A program made the position numbers and the translations under genes. A stretch of 39,970 bases of DNA from an uncultured Ectothiorhodospiraceae bacterium (GTDB taxonomy: Bacteria > Pseudomonadota > Gammaproteobacteria > UBA6429 > Thiohalophilaceae): assembly GCA_947260005.1 (NCBI GenBank), contig CAMYOL010000046.1, positions 1 to 39,970 on the forward strand, read 5' to 3'. This document shows positions 32,591 through 39,970 of the stretch, piece after piece (positions within the stretch are counted from its first letter, which is position 1; each line of letters opens with the position of its first letter). The notes below the pieces were generated by a model, which had not been told where the DNA came from, ran no database searches, and was given only the letters and a program-made list of their open reading frames with translations.

Positions 32591-34348
32591 ATGAAAGAAG
32601 CCATCGCCGAAGCCTTACAACACGCCCTGTCCCGCTGTCAGGAGAATGGATCTCTGCCAGATGATCTAACAGCCAGGATTCAGGTTGATCACGCACGCGA
32701 TAAACAACATGGTGACTTTGCCACAAACCTGGCCTTGACCATCGCCAAAGCGGCCAAACAAAAACCGCGCGATCTGGCTGAGCTCATTGTCGCCAACCTA
32801 CCTGACAGTGATGTCATCGAGAAGGTTGAGATCGCCGGACCTGGCTTTATTAACTTTTATATAAAGTCTGATGCTCAGTCATCTGTCATCTCCAATATCC
32901 TCAATCGCCAGGAAAAATTCGGTCTCGCTGAAATCGGCAAAGGTAAAAAGATCCAGATCGAGTTTGTCTCCGCGAATCCAACCGGCCCATTACACGTCGG
33001 TCATGGTCGGGGTGCCGCCTATGGCGCGGCCGTCGCCAACCTGCTCAAAGCCATCGGCTATGATGTCCATTGCGAATACTATGTAAACGATGCCGGACGA
33101 CAAATGAATATCCTCGCCGCCAGTGTCTGGCTACGCTATTTAGAATTGTGCGGTGAAGAGTACCCATTTCCAGTCAATGGCTATAAAGGTGATTATGTTT
33201 TAGATATCGCCGCGGCCTTGCATCGTGAGAACGGCGATAAAATGTATCATTCGTGGACGGAGATCAGTAAAGATCTCCCCAAAGATGAGCCCGAAGGGGA
33301 TAAAGAACTCTACATTGATGCCATCATCGATAAGATGAAAACCCTGTTGCACCCGGATCAATACAATTTAGTATTCGATGTCGGTTTAAATTATATTCTC
33401 GATGATATCCGTGATGACCTCGAACACTTCGGAGTGGTTTATGACGAATGGTTTTCTGAGCGCTCATTAACCAACAGTGGTGACGTGACCCTCGCCCTCG
33501 AACGTTTACAGAAAAGTGGTCACTGTTATGAAAAAGAAGGCGCGATCTGGTTTAAATCTTCTGACTTTGGCGATGAAAAAGATCGGGTATTAGTCCGAGA
33601 CAATGGCCAGACTACTTATTTTGCCTCTGACATCGCCTATCACATGAATAAGTTAGAACGAGGTTATGATCGTGTTATCGATATCTGGGGTGCCGATCAT
33701 CATGGCTATGTGCCCAGGGTTAAGGCCGCACTGCAGGCCTTAGGTGATGATCCAGATAAACTGGATGTATTACTCGTCCAATTCGCCGTGTTATATCGTG
33801 GCGGCGAGAAAATACAGATGTCGACCCGCTCGGGTCAGTTTGTCACTTTACGACATTTGCGCAAAGAAGTCGGTTCGGATGCCGCCCGATTCTTTTATGT
33901 CATGCGTAAATGTGAACAACACCTGGACTTTGATCTGGATCTGGCGATGTCACAGTCCAATGATAATCCCATGTATTATATACAATACGCTCATGCGCGA
34001 GTCTGCAGTGTATTTAGTCAGTTATCAGACAAAGGCTTTGAGTTTGATCAAGCCAACGGACTTGCACATCTGGATCTATTAATTGAGTCACATGAAAATG
34101 CTCTCGTCACTCGCCTTAGCCGTTATCCAGAGATCATCGCACGAGCTGGCCAACAACATGAGCCTCATCAACTTGTGCACTACTTACGTGACCTGGCAAA
34201 TGAATTTCACACTTACTATAACGCTCACCAGTTTATCGTTGACGATAAAAATGTCCGCGATGCACGACTGTGTTTGATTACTGCAACACGCCATGTCATT
34301 TCTAATGGATTAAGTTTGCTTGGTGTTTCTGCGCCTGAAAAAATGTGA
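32591..34348 (+). CDS. argS: arginyl-tRNA synthetase
   Basis: The 585-residue protein is a class I synthetase. The HIGH-type motif is HVGH (135-138) inside [13 protein letters not shown], and the KMSKS-type motif is QMSTRSG in the catalytic core. The N-terminal additional domain (residues 1-100) binds the tRNA D-loop, and the C-terminal DALR anticodon domain begins near residue 460. Length is normal for bacterial ArgS. It charges tRNA-Arg. No Shine-Dalgarno is obvious before the ATG. Followed by an ftsN-like gene in the same direction after 168 bases. Confidence 0.97.
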   Translation: MKEAIAEALQHALSRCQENGSLPDDLTARIQVDHARDKQHGDFATNLALTIAKAAKQKPRDLAELIVANLPDSDVIEKVEIAGPGFINFYIKSDAQSSVISNILNRQEKFGLAEIGKGKKIQIEFVSANPTGPLHVGHGRGAAYGAAVANLLKAIGYDVHCEYYVNDAGRQMNILAASVWLRYLELCGEEYPFPVNGYKGDYVLDIAAALHRENGDKMYHSWTEISKDLPKDEPEGDKELYIDAIIDKMKTLLHPDQYNLVFDVGLNYILDDIRDDLEHFGVVYDEWFSERSLTNSGDVTLALERLQKSGHCYEKEGAIWFKSSDFGDEKDRVLVRDNGQTTYFASDIAYHMNKLERGYDRVIDIWGADHHGYVPRVKAALQALGDDPDKLDVLLVQFAVLYRGGEKIQMSTRSGQFVTLRHLRKEVGSDAARFFYVMRKCEQHLDFDLDLAMSQSNDNPMYYIQYAHARVCSVFSQLSDKGFEFDQANGLAHLDLLIESHENALVTRLSRYPEIIARAGQQHEPHQLVHYLRDLANEFHTYYNAHQFIVDDKNVRDARLCLITATRHVISNGLSLLGVSAPEKM

Positions 34349-34516
34349 TCATTAACTCGAGTCTAAGATTTTAAAAGCAACTATACGCTTCATATTTTTT
34401 TAACAAAATTATAATAGCTGCATATTAGCCTTTCACATATCACCATAAATATTTGATAAATACTTTACTAACCCATATGAGTGGTTTATATAAGGAATTT
34501 AAGGTAATCTATCGCC

Positions 34517-35125
34517 ATGCCAAGAGATTACGCAAAGACCTCAAGTCGCAAGAAAAAATCCGGCCAATTACCCGGCTGGGTATGGATGTTAGGCGGCCTG
34601 GCCATTGGCCTGTTCGTTGCCTTTGTTGTTTACCTTAATAACACCGCTAAACCCGGACAAAAAGATACCATCGCCAGTGTTATTAAAAATACTTTTTCTG
34701 ATCTACAGGAAAATGCCAAACAACGTGAAACAACTCGCCCCAAACAGCAAGACAAACCTAAAACTAAACCACCTGAATCAACTAAAAATCACACCAAGTT
34801 TGATTTTTATTATATTTTACCAGAAATAGATGTTCCGGTACCGGACCAGGAATTAGAGCGCCGTCGTAACAATCCAACTGAGACGGATAAAGGTGAATAC
34901 ATCTTACAAGTTGGATCGTTTCGTGAACTCAAACAGGCCGATCAGCTTAAGGCTCAATTGGCACTTAAAGGGCTTACCGCAAATATTCAGTCGGTTAAAA
35001 TCAATAGCAGCACCTGGCACCGGGTACGTATCGGTCCGATCAATAATCTCACCCGCCTGGGCGAGACTCGCCGACGCTTAAAAGAAAGTGGCATTCACTC
35101 AATTGTCGTTAAAAACAAGACCTAA
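34517..35125 (+). CDS. ftsN: SPOR-domain membrane protein (FtsN-like)
   Basis: The 202-residue protein has a short basic cytosolic N-terminus (MPRDYAK), one membrane helix (about residues 24-41), a proline/lysine-rich periplasmic linker, the motif KFDFYYILPEIDVPVP, and a C-terminal SPOR domain (about 124-200; YILQVGSFRELKQADQLK, then HRVRIGPINN). That order is typical of FtsN of many gammaproteobacteria. FtsN triggers septal peptidoglycan synthesis through the divisome. The position after argS matches the usual neighbourhood. The protein is shorter than E. coli FtsN (319), which is common outside enteric bacteria. Confidence 0.87.
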   Translation: MPRDYAKTSSRKKKSGQLPGWVWMLGGLAIGLFVAFVVYLNNTAKPGQKDTIASVIKNTFSDLQENAKQRETTRPKQQDKPKTKPPESTKNHTKFDFYYILPEIDVPVPDQELERRRNNPTETDKGEYILQVGSFRELKQADQLKAQLALKGLTANIQSVKINSSTWHRVRIGPINNLTRLGETRRRLKESGIHSIVVKNKT

Positions 35126-35151
35126 CTACTTTTTATATGTAAGCTCCGCGT

Positions 35152-35838
35152 ATGCATATTGTTTTAATTATCGTTGTCGTCATTGCCATTTTATATGGAC
35201 CACAATGGTGGGCCAAAAGCACTTTTCGCCGCTATAGTCACAAGCGCGATGACATTCCCGGTTCGGGTTCGGAACTCGCCATACACTTATTAAAAAAACT
35301 CAACATGGAACATGTCAAGGTTGAGAAAACCGATAAAGCGGGCGACCATTATGATCCTGGAGACAAGGCGGTACGACTTAGCCCAAATAACTTTAACGAC
35401 AATTCCTTAACCGCTATTACTGTCGCCGCGCATGAAGTGGGTCATGCCATACAGGATCATCGCAATGAGCGCGCACTTAATGCCAGTATCCGTCTGGGAT
35501 CAATTGGTCATACCATCCAGAAAATTGGTGGGTTTGTTTTATATTTATTACCAATCCTGGCGATAGTTTCACGTAATCCGATAATTGGGTTATTAACTTT
35601 CGTCGTAGGTATCTGCGTGATGGGTATCGCAGTGGTGGTCCGGATGCTGAGCTTACCCGTCGAATACGATGCCAGCTTTAATAAAGCATTGCCTCTCTTA
35701 TTCGAAGGCAACTATATAGATAAAAAAGATCGACCTGCGGCCAGGAGAATATTAAAAGCCGCCGCACTCACCTATGTTGCGTCTTCTTTGGCGAGTTTAC
35801 TTGATATATGGCAATGGTTTAATCTTTTTCGCCGTTAA
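35152..35838 (+). CDS. membrane zinc metallopeptidase (YugP-like)
   Basis: The 228-residue protein has an N-terminal membrane segment (residues 3-20), a catalytic HEVGH (94-98) on an AAHEVGHAIQDH helix, and then two to three membrane helices around residues 120-165 and 205-220. LPVEYDASFNKAL provides the third ligand region with a conserved DAS. This is the neutral zinc metallopeptidase (Peptidase_M50-like/YugP) family. Client proteins are unknown. It lies 26 bases after the ftsN-like gene, so co-transcription is likely. No strong ribosome site is visible. Confidence 0.88.
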   Translation: MHIVLIIVVVIAILYGPQWWAKSTFRRYSHKRDDIPGSGSELAIHLLKKLNMEHVKVEKTDKAGDHYDPGDKAVRLSPNNFNDNSLTAITVAAHEVGHAIQDHRNERALNASIRLGSIGHTIQKIGGFVLYLLPILAIVSRNPIIGLLTFVVGICVMGIAVVVRMLSLPVEYDASFNKALPLLFEGNYIDKKDRPAARRILKAAALTYVASSLASLLDIWQWFNLFRR

Positions 35839-35857
35839 ACTCTTAAACTAATGACAG

Positions 35858-36133
35858 TTATGAAAATCGGTAATGCTTTCGTACTTCATGCTTAATATCC
35901 CATCGGCACGACAATCCCGCTGGGAAGGTGACCAAGTCACCTTTACCTATTTTTACAGGCTCTCCACCTTCGGGCGTAACGATGATTTCTCCCTCTAAAA
36001 TAAAACAGGTTTCAGATTCATCATAAGTCCAGGGGAAAGTTGAGACTTCTTTACTCCAGATTGGCCAGCTGTATACGCCTAAGGCAGACAACTGTTCTTC
36101 ATTAGGGTCACTCGCTACTATGATGTCAGCCAT
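35858..36133 (-). CDS. small cupin-domain protein
   Basis: The 91-residue protein is a single cupin (YDESETCFILEGEIIVTPEGG, then GDLVTFPAG, matching the GxHxxE and GDxxxxPxG motifs with His replaced in part). This is the Cupin_3 (DUF861) family, often with small-molecule binding or epimerase-like roles. It is the third gene of a minus-strand operon after two VOC proteins. CGGAGAA lies seven bases before the ATG. Function of the trio is unknown. Confidence 0.82.
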   Translation of the reverse strand: MADIIVASDPNEEQLSALGVYSWPIWSKEVSTFPWTYDESETCFILEGEIIVTPEGGEPVKIGKGDLVTFPAGLSCRWDIKHEVRKHYRFS

Positions 36134-36156
36134 TATAATTCTCCGCTTAATATAAT

Positions 36157-36525
36157 TTACACGACCTCAACACATTCAAGGCGGATACCACTCGGATCCA
36201 GCCATTCACACCATTTATAATTAACATGTTTAAAACAACTTACTTTACCCGTTGTATAGTTTATATCGCCTAACTTGTTAAGACTATCGATAACCTGCTC
36301 TAATGAATCAACCTTAAAGGAGATATGTTGTTTTGCTAAGAATTCATTTTCCTCTTTATTTTCGTTAAGAAAAAAATGTACATCATTTGACTCTACGATT
36401 AATGTCTTCTGATCCATTTCTCGATAGTGACATTCAAAATTAAATACTTTTTCATAATAGTCCTTGGATTCTGATAAAGATCGGACCCATAAACAGACAT
36501 GATCGATTTCTGTTACTGCTATCAT
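36157..36525 (-). CDS. VOC (glyoxalase/bleomycin-resistance) family protein
   Basis: The 122-residue protein has VOC fold words: IDHVCLWVRSLSESKDYYEKVF at the start (a histidine ligand), then FKVDSLEQVIDSL and GIRLECVEVV at the end with the glutamate ligand. It may bind a metal and a small substrate. The ATG at 36525 is preferred; a GTG one codon earlier is possible. It is the second gene of a VOC-VOC-cupin operon, 46 bases after the first VOC gene. Confidence 0.82.
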   Translation of the reverse strand: MIAVTEIDHVCLWVRSLSESKDYYEKVFNFECHYREMDQKTLIVESNDVHFFLNENKEENEFLAKQHISFKVDSLEQVIDSLNKLGDINYTTGKVSCFKHVNYKWCEWLDPSGIRLECVEVV

Positions 36526-36571
36526 CACCCTTGACCAGGCTTATCTACCAGTTTGATAACAAAACTTTGCA

Positions 36572-36928
36572 TTAATCAACATCAGACCAAACGGCATATT
36601 CATTACCATTCGGATCACAAAAGTGGAATCGCCGACCACCCGGAAACGAAAAGATAGCCTTGATGATGCTGCCACCTGACATTTCGATCTTTTCCTGAGT
36701 AGCCTCAAGTGTTTTACTGTAGAAAACGATAAGCGTACTCCCTTTCTCAGTCGTTGACACTAAATCAGATTTATAAAAACCACCATTGAGCCCGGCGTTA
36801 TTAAAAGCACAATACTCAGGCCCGAAGTCGACGAACTTCCAGCCAAAGACCTCGGTAAAAAATTTCTTAACGACTGCTATATCTTTGGCTGGGAACTCCA
36901 CATAATCTATTTTTTCGTGGGTACTCAT
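36572..36928 (-). CDS. VOC family protein
   Basis: The 118-residue protein is a short single-domain VOC protein: KIDYVEFPAKDIAVVKKFF at the start and FHFCDPNGNEYAVWS at the end with the glutamate ligand. The C-terminal FxDPxGNxxxW motif is typical. AGGAGGT directly upstream gives a very strong ribosome site. It is the first gene of a VOC-VOC-cupin operon. A role in small-molecule modification or stress is possible; substrate unknown. Confidence 0.87.
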   Translation of the reverse strand: MSTHEKIDYVEFPAKDIAVVKKFFTEVFGWKFVDFGPEYCAFNNAGLNGGFYKSDLVSTTEKGSTLIVFYSKTLEATQEKIEMSGGSIIKAIFSFPGGRRFHFCDPNGNEYAVWSDVD

Positions 36929-37303
36929 GATTACCTCCTGTCAAATTGACGTAGTCTCTCACTGTCATTCTAATCGGAGCGGAGCGTAGAGAATGACTGT
37001 AGCGCAGCGAAAGGAACACTGCGTGATACGCAAAGCGCATCAAGGCAGCGACTGCATGAAACACGTGGCGGTTCAAAGCATGTGGAGCAAAGCGAAGAAT
37101 CTTTGTGTCTCATTTTATTTGATCCATCACAGCTAAAGATCCTTCGCTTCGCTCAGGATGACAAATATAATTACGCCACAATTCTAAATACAAAGCTAAC
37201 TCAAACTGACTTACCAATACTGCCTCTGATTGTCATCCTGAGCGAAGCGAAGGATCTTGCGAAGCGAAGAATCTGAGTATCTCATTTTGATCGAAACTAT
37301 TAA
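36929..37303. other. intergenic repeat-rich region
   Basis: About 375 bases with no gene. Contains an AGCG-rich segment at 36975-37080, and the 27-base inverted repeat described next. Confidence 0.6.
37136..37258. repeat. 27-base inverted repeat
   Basis: 37136-37162 and 37232-37258 are perfect reverse complements, carrying the words GATCCTTCGCTTCGC and CATCCTGAGCGAAGCG. The pair encloses 69 bases. The same words form the smaller repeat near 10750, so this is a dispersed family. Confidence 0.75.
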
Positions 37304-37876
37304 TTAATTACACAACTCATAAGTTAAATCTTTTTGATGTTTCATACGGATTTCTAGATCAGACCTTTTTATATATTCATTGCTTTTAGTCCGCTCACTA
37401 CGTGACATTTTTTTTAATTTTTTATCATACTCTTTTATTTCGTTTTTCATTAAGGCCAGTTTTGTTTTTTCTTCCTGGCATTGTATTAATTCAAGTTGTT
37501 CTTCTTCTTTTTCTTTTTTCCGTTTCGCTTCGCGTATTTCGCGTGCTTTAATGAGTTCTTCCGTTAATTCTTCTCGGCTTTTCGTTTTAGTTTTAGTTTC
37601 GCCTGCCGATTCATTCTTTGAGTTTGTTGGATATACTTCATCTATTTTGACTCTCGCATCAGGTGTACTGCTTTGTTCTACCTCTTTATTAGAAGTCGAA
37701 CTCTCTTTATCATGCATGGGCGTTAAATTAAGATCGAGTTTTTTAGTTTTTCCATCAATGGGTTTATCACTAAAATGTGTTGTGCCTTCTTCGTCCGTCC
37801 ATTGGTACACCTCGGCATAACTCACAGCGCAACCAAGAGAGAATATCAGCAGCAACAATATTTTGTTAAAACCCAT
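37304..37876 (-). CDS. exported DUF4124 protein with coiled coil
   Basis: The 190-residue protein has a signal peptide (cleaved near VSYA, residue 21), then a DUF4124 domain whose diagnostic words are VYQWTDEEGTTHFSDKP, then a charged, low-complexity region and a C-terminal coiled coil (about residues 100-175) rich in K, E and R. The DUF4124 family is common in gammaproteobacteria and has no assigned function. It starts five bases after the fetB stop, with AAAGG near the fetB end, so it is probably the last gene of the fetAB operon. Confidence 0.85.
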   Translation of the reverse strand: MGFNKILLLLIFSLGCAVSYAEVYQWTDEEGTTHFSDKPIDGKTKKLDLNLTPMHDKESSTSNKEVEQSSTPDARVKIDEVYPTNSKNESAGETKTKTKSREELTEELIKAREIREAKRKKEKEEEQLELIQCQEEKTKLALMKNEIKEYDKKLKKMSRSERTKSNEYIKRSDLEIRMKHQKDLTYELCN

Positions 37877-37881
37877 TCAAT

Positions 37882-38688
37882 TTAACCTTTAGGAACCGAT
37901 AATCGCTCTAGTCTAAGCCGTTGGCGATCATCAAACAATCTTTTTGCGCCAAACCAGCTACTCAAAACCGCCGCAAAACCGGTACCGGCTGAGATCATAA
38001 ACATAATCAATATCTGATATTTCGCCGCTTCAAACGGGCTGCTACCTGCCAGGACCTGTCCCGTCATCATACCGGGAATACTAATCAATCCGGCTGCGGC
38101 CATGGCGTTCAAGATCGGGATCATGCCGGTGCGTAAACTCTGACGACTTATATCCCGTATCGCGGTTCGCCAGTCTTCACCAAGCATCAACCGTTGTTCG
38201 ATCACGGCTCGTTGTTGCCAGGCGCTGGTGGTCAGATTATCCATCGTCAACGCCACCCCGGTCATGGTGTTACCCAGCATCATACCCAACAAGGGGATCG
38301 AATATTGTGGTAGGTACCACGGTTCCGGTGAAACAATAAACCCTAAACTGAAAATAGTAATCGTAAACGATGAGATGAACATCGATAAAGTACCAAGCCC
38401 ATAGCCCCAGCCACCTTTAAACGGACGATGCTGTCGAACCATCACCTCACGACCGGCGACGGCCACCATGGCAAACGTTATCAGCATGATTAATGCCGGG
38501 TGACTGGACTCAAAAAGATATTTTAACACCAGACCCAGTAACAATAATTGCACGACGGTTCTTGTGCCGGCCACAAACAATCGCTTACTGACTCCCAGGC
38601 GCAGCCACCAGGTCAGCAAGGCAAGCAACACCACCAGGCTAGCCGCAATACTAAGGTCAAATGCACTTAATGGTATGACACTATTCAT
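37882..38688 (-). CDS. fetB: FetB (YbbM) family ABC transporter permease
   Basis: The 268-residue protein has about seven membrane helices and follows the FetB pattern: RLFVAGTRTVVQLLLLGLVL near the start and GMMTGQVLAGSSPFEAAKYQI in the second half. FetAB of E. coli has been linked to iron homeostasis and oxidative stress resistance. It overlaps the fetA gene by 8 bases, so translation is coupled. Length matches the E. coli protein (259). Confidence 0.92.
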   Translation of the reverse strand: MNSVIPLSAFDLSIAASLVVLLALLTWWLRLGVSKRLFVAGTRTVVQLLLLGLVLKYLFESSHPALIMLITFAMVAVAGREVMVRQHRPFKGGWGYGLGTLSMFISSFTITIFSLGFIVSPEPWYLPQYSIPLLGMMLGNTMTGVALTMDNLTTSAWQQRAVIEQRLMLGEDWRTAIRDISRQSLRTGMIPILNAMAAAGLISIPGMMTGQVLAGSSPFEAAKYQILIMFMISAGTGFAAVLSSWFGAKRLFDDRQRLRLERLSVPKG

Positions 38689-39277
38689 ACGTCACCAGTT
38701 TTCCATCGAGCATCACATAATGTCGATCGGCGATACGTTTGATTTGTTCTAATGAATGACTTACCCACAGCACCGGGATCTGTTGTTGACTCGCGAGCGT
38801 TGAGAGCACTTGCTCGACCCTTAATGTATTCTCGGGATCCAGACTGCCGGTTGGCTCATCCAATAAGAGGCAGTTTGGATTGTTGGCCAGAACTCTTAAC
38901 AGCGCCAAACGCTGTTTTTCTCCTGTTGAACAACGAGCGACTTGCCAATCCAGACAATCCTTTTCAAATCCCAGCTGATGAAAAGAATCAAGATCAGGCG
39001 AAGTAAAATGCTCACCCACCTTGTCATGCCACCATTGGCTCTCTGCCGGTAATAGCGCGACTTGTCGACGCCAGACTGGCGCTAACATACTGACTGAATC
39101 ATGGCCGCCTAAGCATATACTTCCATTGGCCGGAATAATATCGGCTATCGCTCTTAACATCAGCGACTTACCTGAACCCGATGCACCCGAGACACTTACA
39201 ATCTCACCGGGATTGACTTCAAGGTTCAACGGCCCGACATGGGCAATCGTTAGATCTTTTAAAGTTAATATAGACAC
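38681..39277 (-). CDS. fetA: FetA (YbbL) family ABC transporter ATPase
   Basis: The 198-residue ATPase has Walker A GASGSGKS (31-38), a short signature segment STGEKQRLALLR in place of LSGGQ, Walker B CLLLDEPTGSLD and a switch histidine in VSHSLEQ. It is small for an ABC ATPase, as FetA is. It pairs with the overlapping fetB permease. An intergenic region with repeats precedes it. Confidence 0.92.
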   Translation of the reverse strand: MSILTLKDLTIAHVGPLNLEVNPGEIVSVSGASGSGKSLMLRAIADIIPANGSICLGGHDSVSMLAPVWRRQVALLPAESQWWHDKVGEHFTSPDLDSFHQLGFEKDCLDWQVARCSTGEKQRLALLRVLANNPNCLLLDEPTGSLDPENTLRVEQVLSTLASQQQIPVLWVSHSLEQIKRIADRHYVMLDGKLVTYE

Positions 39278-39356
39278 AATATATTTACAGACAGATTTCC
39301 AAACTCAATCTACACTCAAGTGTATCATTGATAGCGAAAGTGAGTCCGAAAACTGG

Positions 39357-39429
39357 AAAACTGGGGTCAGAGACGTATTAATTTGTATTTGTTTCAATAG
39401 GCAATTAATACGTCTCTGACCCCGGTTTT
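39357..39429. repeat. large palindromic hairpin A (GGGGTCAGAGACG family)
   Basis: 39357-39383 pairs with 39403-39429: a 27-bp stem with one T-G pair, and a 19-base loop. The 21-bp inner arm 39363-39383/39403-39423 is perfect. Core word GGGGTCAGAGACGTATT. Confidence 0.85.
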
Positions 39430-39442
39430 CGCGGTTTTTTAA

Positions 39443-39507
39443 ATATATGGATTCCCCCTCTCCAGGGGGAAATGTGCCCCGCGGGTAAAGTGCCCAACGG
39501 GTATGAC
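39443..39507. repeat. dispersed palindromic repeat, copy 5 (rearranged)
   Basis: ATGGATTCCCCCTCTCCAGG is the reverse complement of the core of copies 2 and 3, followed by CCCGCGGGTAAAGTGCCCAA and GGGTATGAC in the same orientation as those copies. It is thus an internally inverted copy. Confidence 0.65.
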
Positions 39508-39573
39508 AGGAAGTAAAACCGGTTTTGCCTGACCCCGGTTTTTCTATTTTTTAAATTTATAAGGAGTTTAGTC

Positions 39574-39810
39574 ATGTCAGAACCTGCCTGCCCGCAAAAA
39601 GGGCCCTATGCCGTTGAACTGGAACCAGGAGACTATTACTGGTGTTCATGTGGCCAGTCTAAAAATCAACCTTTTTGTGATGGCTCGCACAAAGGGACAG
39701 ATTTTAACCCCGAGAAATTAACCGTCACCGAAAAGGGGACTTTCCATTTATGTGGCTGTAAACGTTCCAGCGACAAACCTATGTGTGACGGCACACATAA
39801 TAAGCTTTAA
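39574..39810 (+). CDS. dual-CDGSH iron-sulfur domain protein
   Basis: The 78-residue protein has two CDGSH-type motifs, CSCGQSKNQPFCDGSH and CGCKRSSDKPMCDGTH, each supplying three cysteines and one histidine for a [2Fe-2S] cluster. That is the short two-motif bacterial form related to mitoNEET/Miner. Such proteins act in redox or cluster transfer; the partner is not known. AAGGAG lies seven bases before the ATG. It is flanked by hairpins A and B of the same repeat family. Confidence 0.92.
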   Translation: MSEPACPQKGPYAVELEPGDYYWCSCGQSKNQPFCDGSHKGTDFNPEKLTVTEKGTFHLCGCKRSSDKPMCDGTHNKL

Positions 39811-39822
39811 CTTAAAAAAACC

Positions 39823-39880
39823 GGGGTCAGAGACGTATTTTTAGTCAAAATCCCAAATAAAAAAATACGTCTCTGACCCT
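39823..39880. repeat. large palindromic hairpin B (GGGGTCAGAGACG family)
   Basis: 39824-39842 pairs perfectly with 39861-39879 (19 bp) around an 18-base loop. The core word GGGTCAGAGACGTATT is shared with hairpin A. It is 13 bases after the CDGSH stop. Confidence 0.82.
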
Positions 39881-39897
39881 GAGCGATCCCCACGAAT

Positions 39898-39970
39898 TTA
39901 GTCCCATCCATGATGTGTTTGTACCGCCGTAAGCTGTTGCCATGCCGATTCGATATCGGGTTTAGATAAT
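39898..39970 (-). CDS. partial C-terminal end of an unidentified gene
   Basis: On the minus strand a frame from the window edge stops at TAA (39898-39900). The visible 23 residues end in IESAWQQLTAVQTHHGWD. The rest is beyond the window, so no identity is offered. The read-through of amphipathic helix-like residues suggests a genuine gene end. Confidence 0.45.
   Translation of the reverse strand, partial: LSKPDIESAWQQLTAVQTHHGWD

Larger units (their letters stand above)
39278..39573. other. intergenic region with repeats and large hairpin
   Basis: Divergent intergenic space between fetA and the CDGSH gene. It holds a large hairpin, a copy of the dispersed repeat and a further half-copy at 39520-39545. 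A ribosome site for the CDGSH gene (AAGGAG) lies near 39561. Confidence 0.6.

Noticed and set aside
1-39970. CRISPR arrays, tRNA and rRNA genes
   Set aside because: No regularly spaced direct repeats with unique spacers, and no tRNA or rRNA-like segment, were recognised on either strand by eye.

Overview
This window looks like chromosomal DNA of a gammaproteobacterium, probably a free-living aquatic one. The evidence is the set of genes typical of that class: EfpL (YeiP-type EF-P paralogue), priA near argS and an FtsN-like SPOR protein, a QmcA/NfeD pair, FetAB, a YaiI-type protein and cobalamin-dependent MetH. I cannot name a genus. No rRNA, tRNA or CRISPR array was recognised.

Layout. 1-2.5 kb: a YaiI-like protein, a secreted MBL-fold hydrolase and an M23 peptidase. 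2.9-5.9 kb: an integron cassette array without an integrase in view (CALIN type). It has seven attC-like sites, all in one orientation, separating six one-gene cassettes: unknown protein, membrane TPR protein, B-box zinc protein, zinc ribbon, sulfotransferase and a two-helix membrane peptide. 5.9-11 kb: a patatin, an alpha/beta hydrolase divergent from an HxlR regulator with two palindromic operator candidates between them, a hotdog protein, and a SulP transporter. 10.9-19.3 kb: a dienelactone-hydrolase-fold protein lacking a normal catalytic triad, metH, an SDR, the operon qmcA-nfeD-DUF4190, and a TtcA-family protein. 19.5-21.5 kb: two short genes (58 and 43 codons), a fructosamine-kinase-family protein and a SnoaL-like protein.

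21.5-28.3 kb: a compact five-gene operon divergent from an AraC-family activator. It runs from an SHMT-like PLP enzyme with an archaeal-looking lysine motif, through a Tat-exported cholesterol-oxidase-like GMC enzyme, a class I DAHP synthase and a DapC-like aminotransferase, to a small secreted MoaF-like protein. The last four are almost fused or overlapping. I know of no described pathway with this combination, and it is the best candidate for an undescribed system here.

28.5-35.8 kb: a PNPOx-fold protein, then priA, efpL, argS, an ftsN-like gene and a zinc metallopeptidase. The priA upstream region is AT-rich and holds three perfect DnaA boxes plus one near match, so it is an oriC-like or DnaA-titrating element candidate. 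35.8-40 kb: a cupin/VOC/VOC operon, repeat-rich DNA, the fetA-fetB-DUF4124 operon, and a dual-CDGSH iron-sulfur protein flanked by two large, related hairpins. Dispersed palindromic repeats of at least three families sit in the intergenic gaps throughout.
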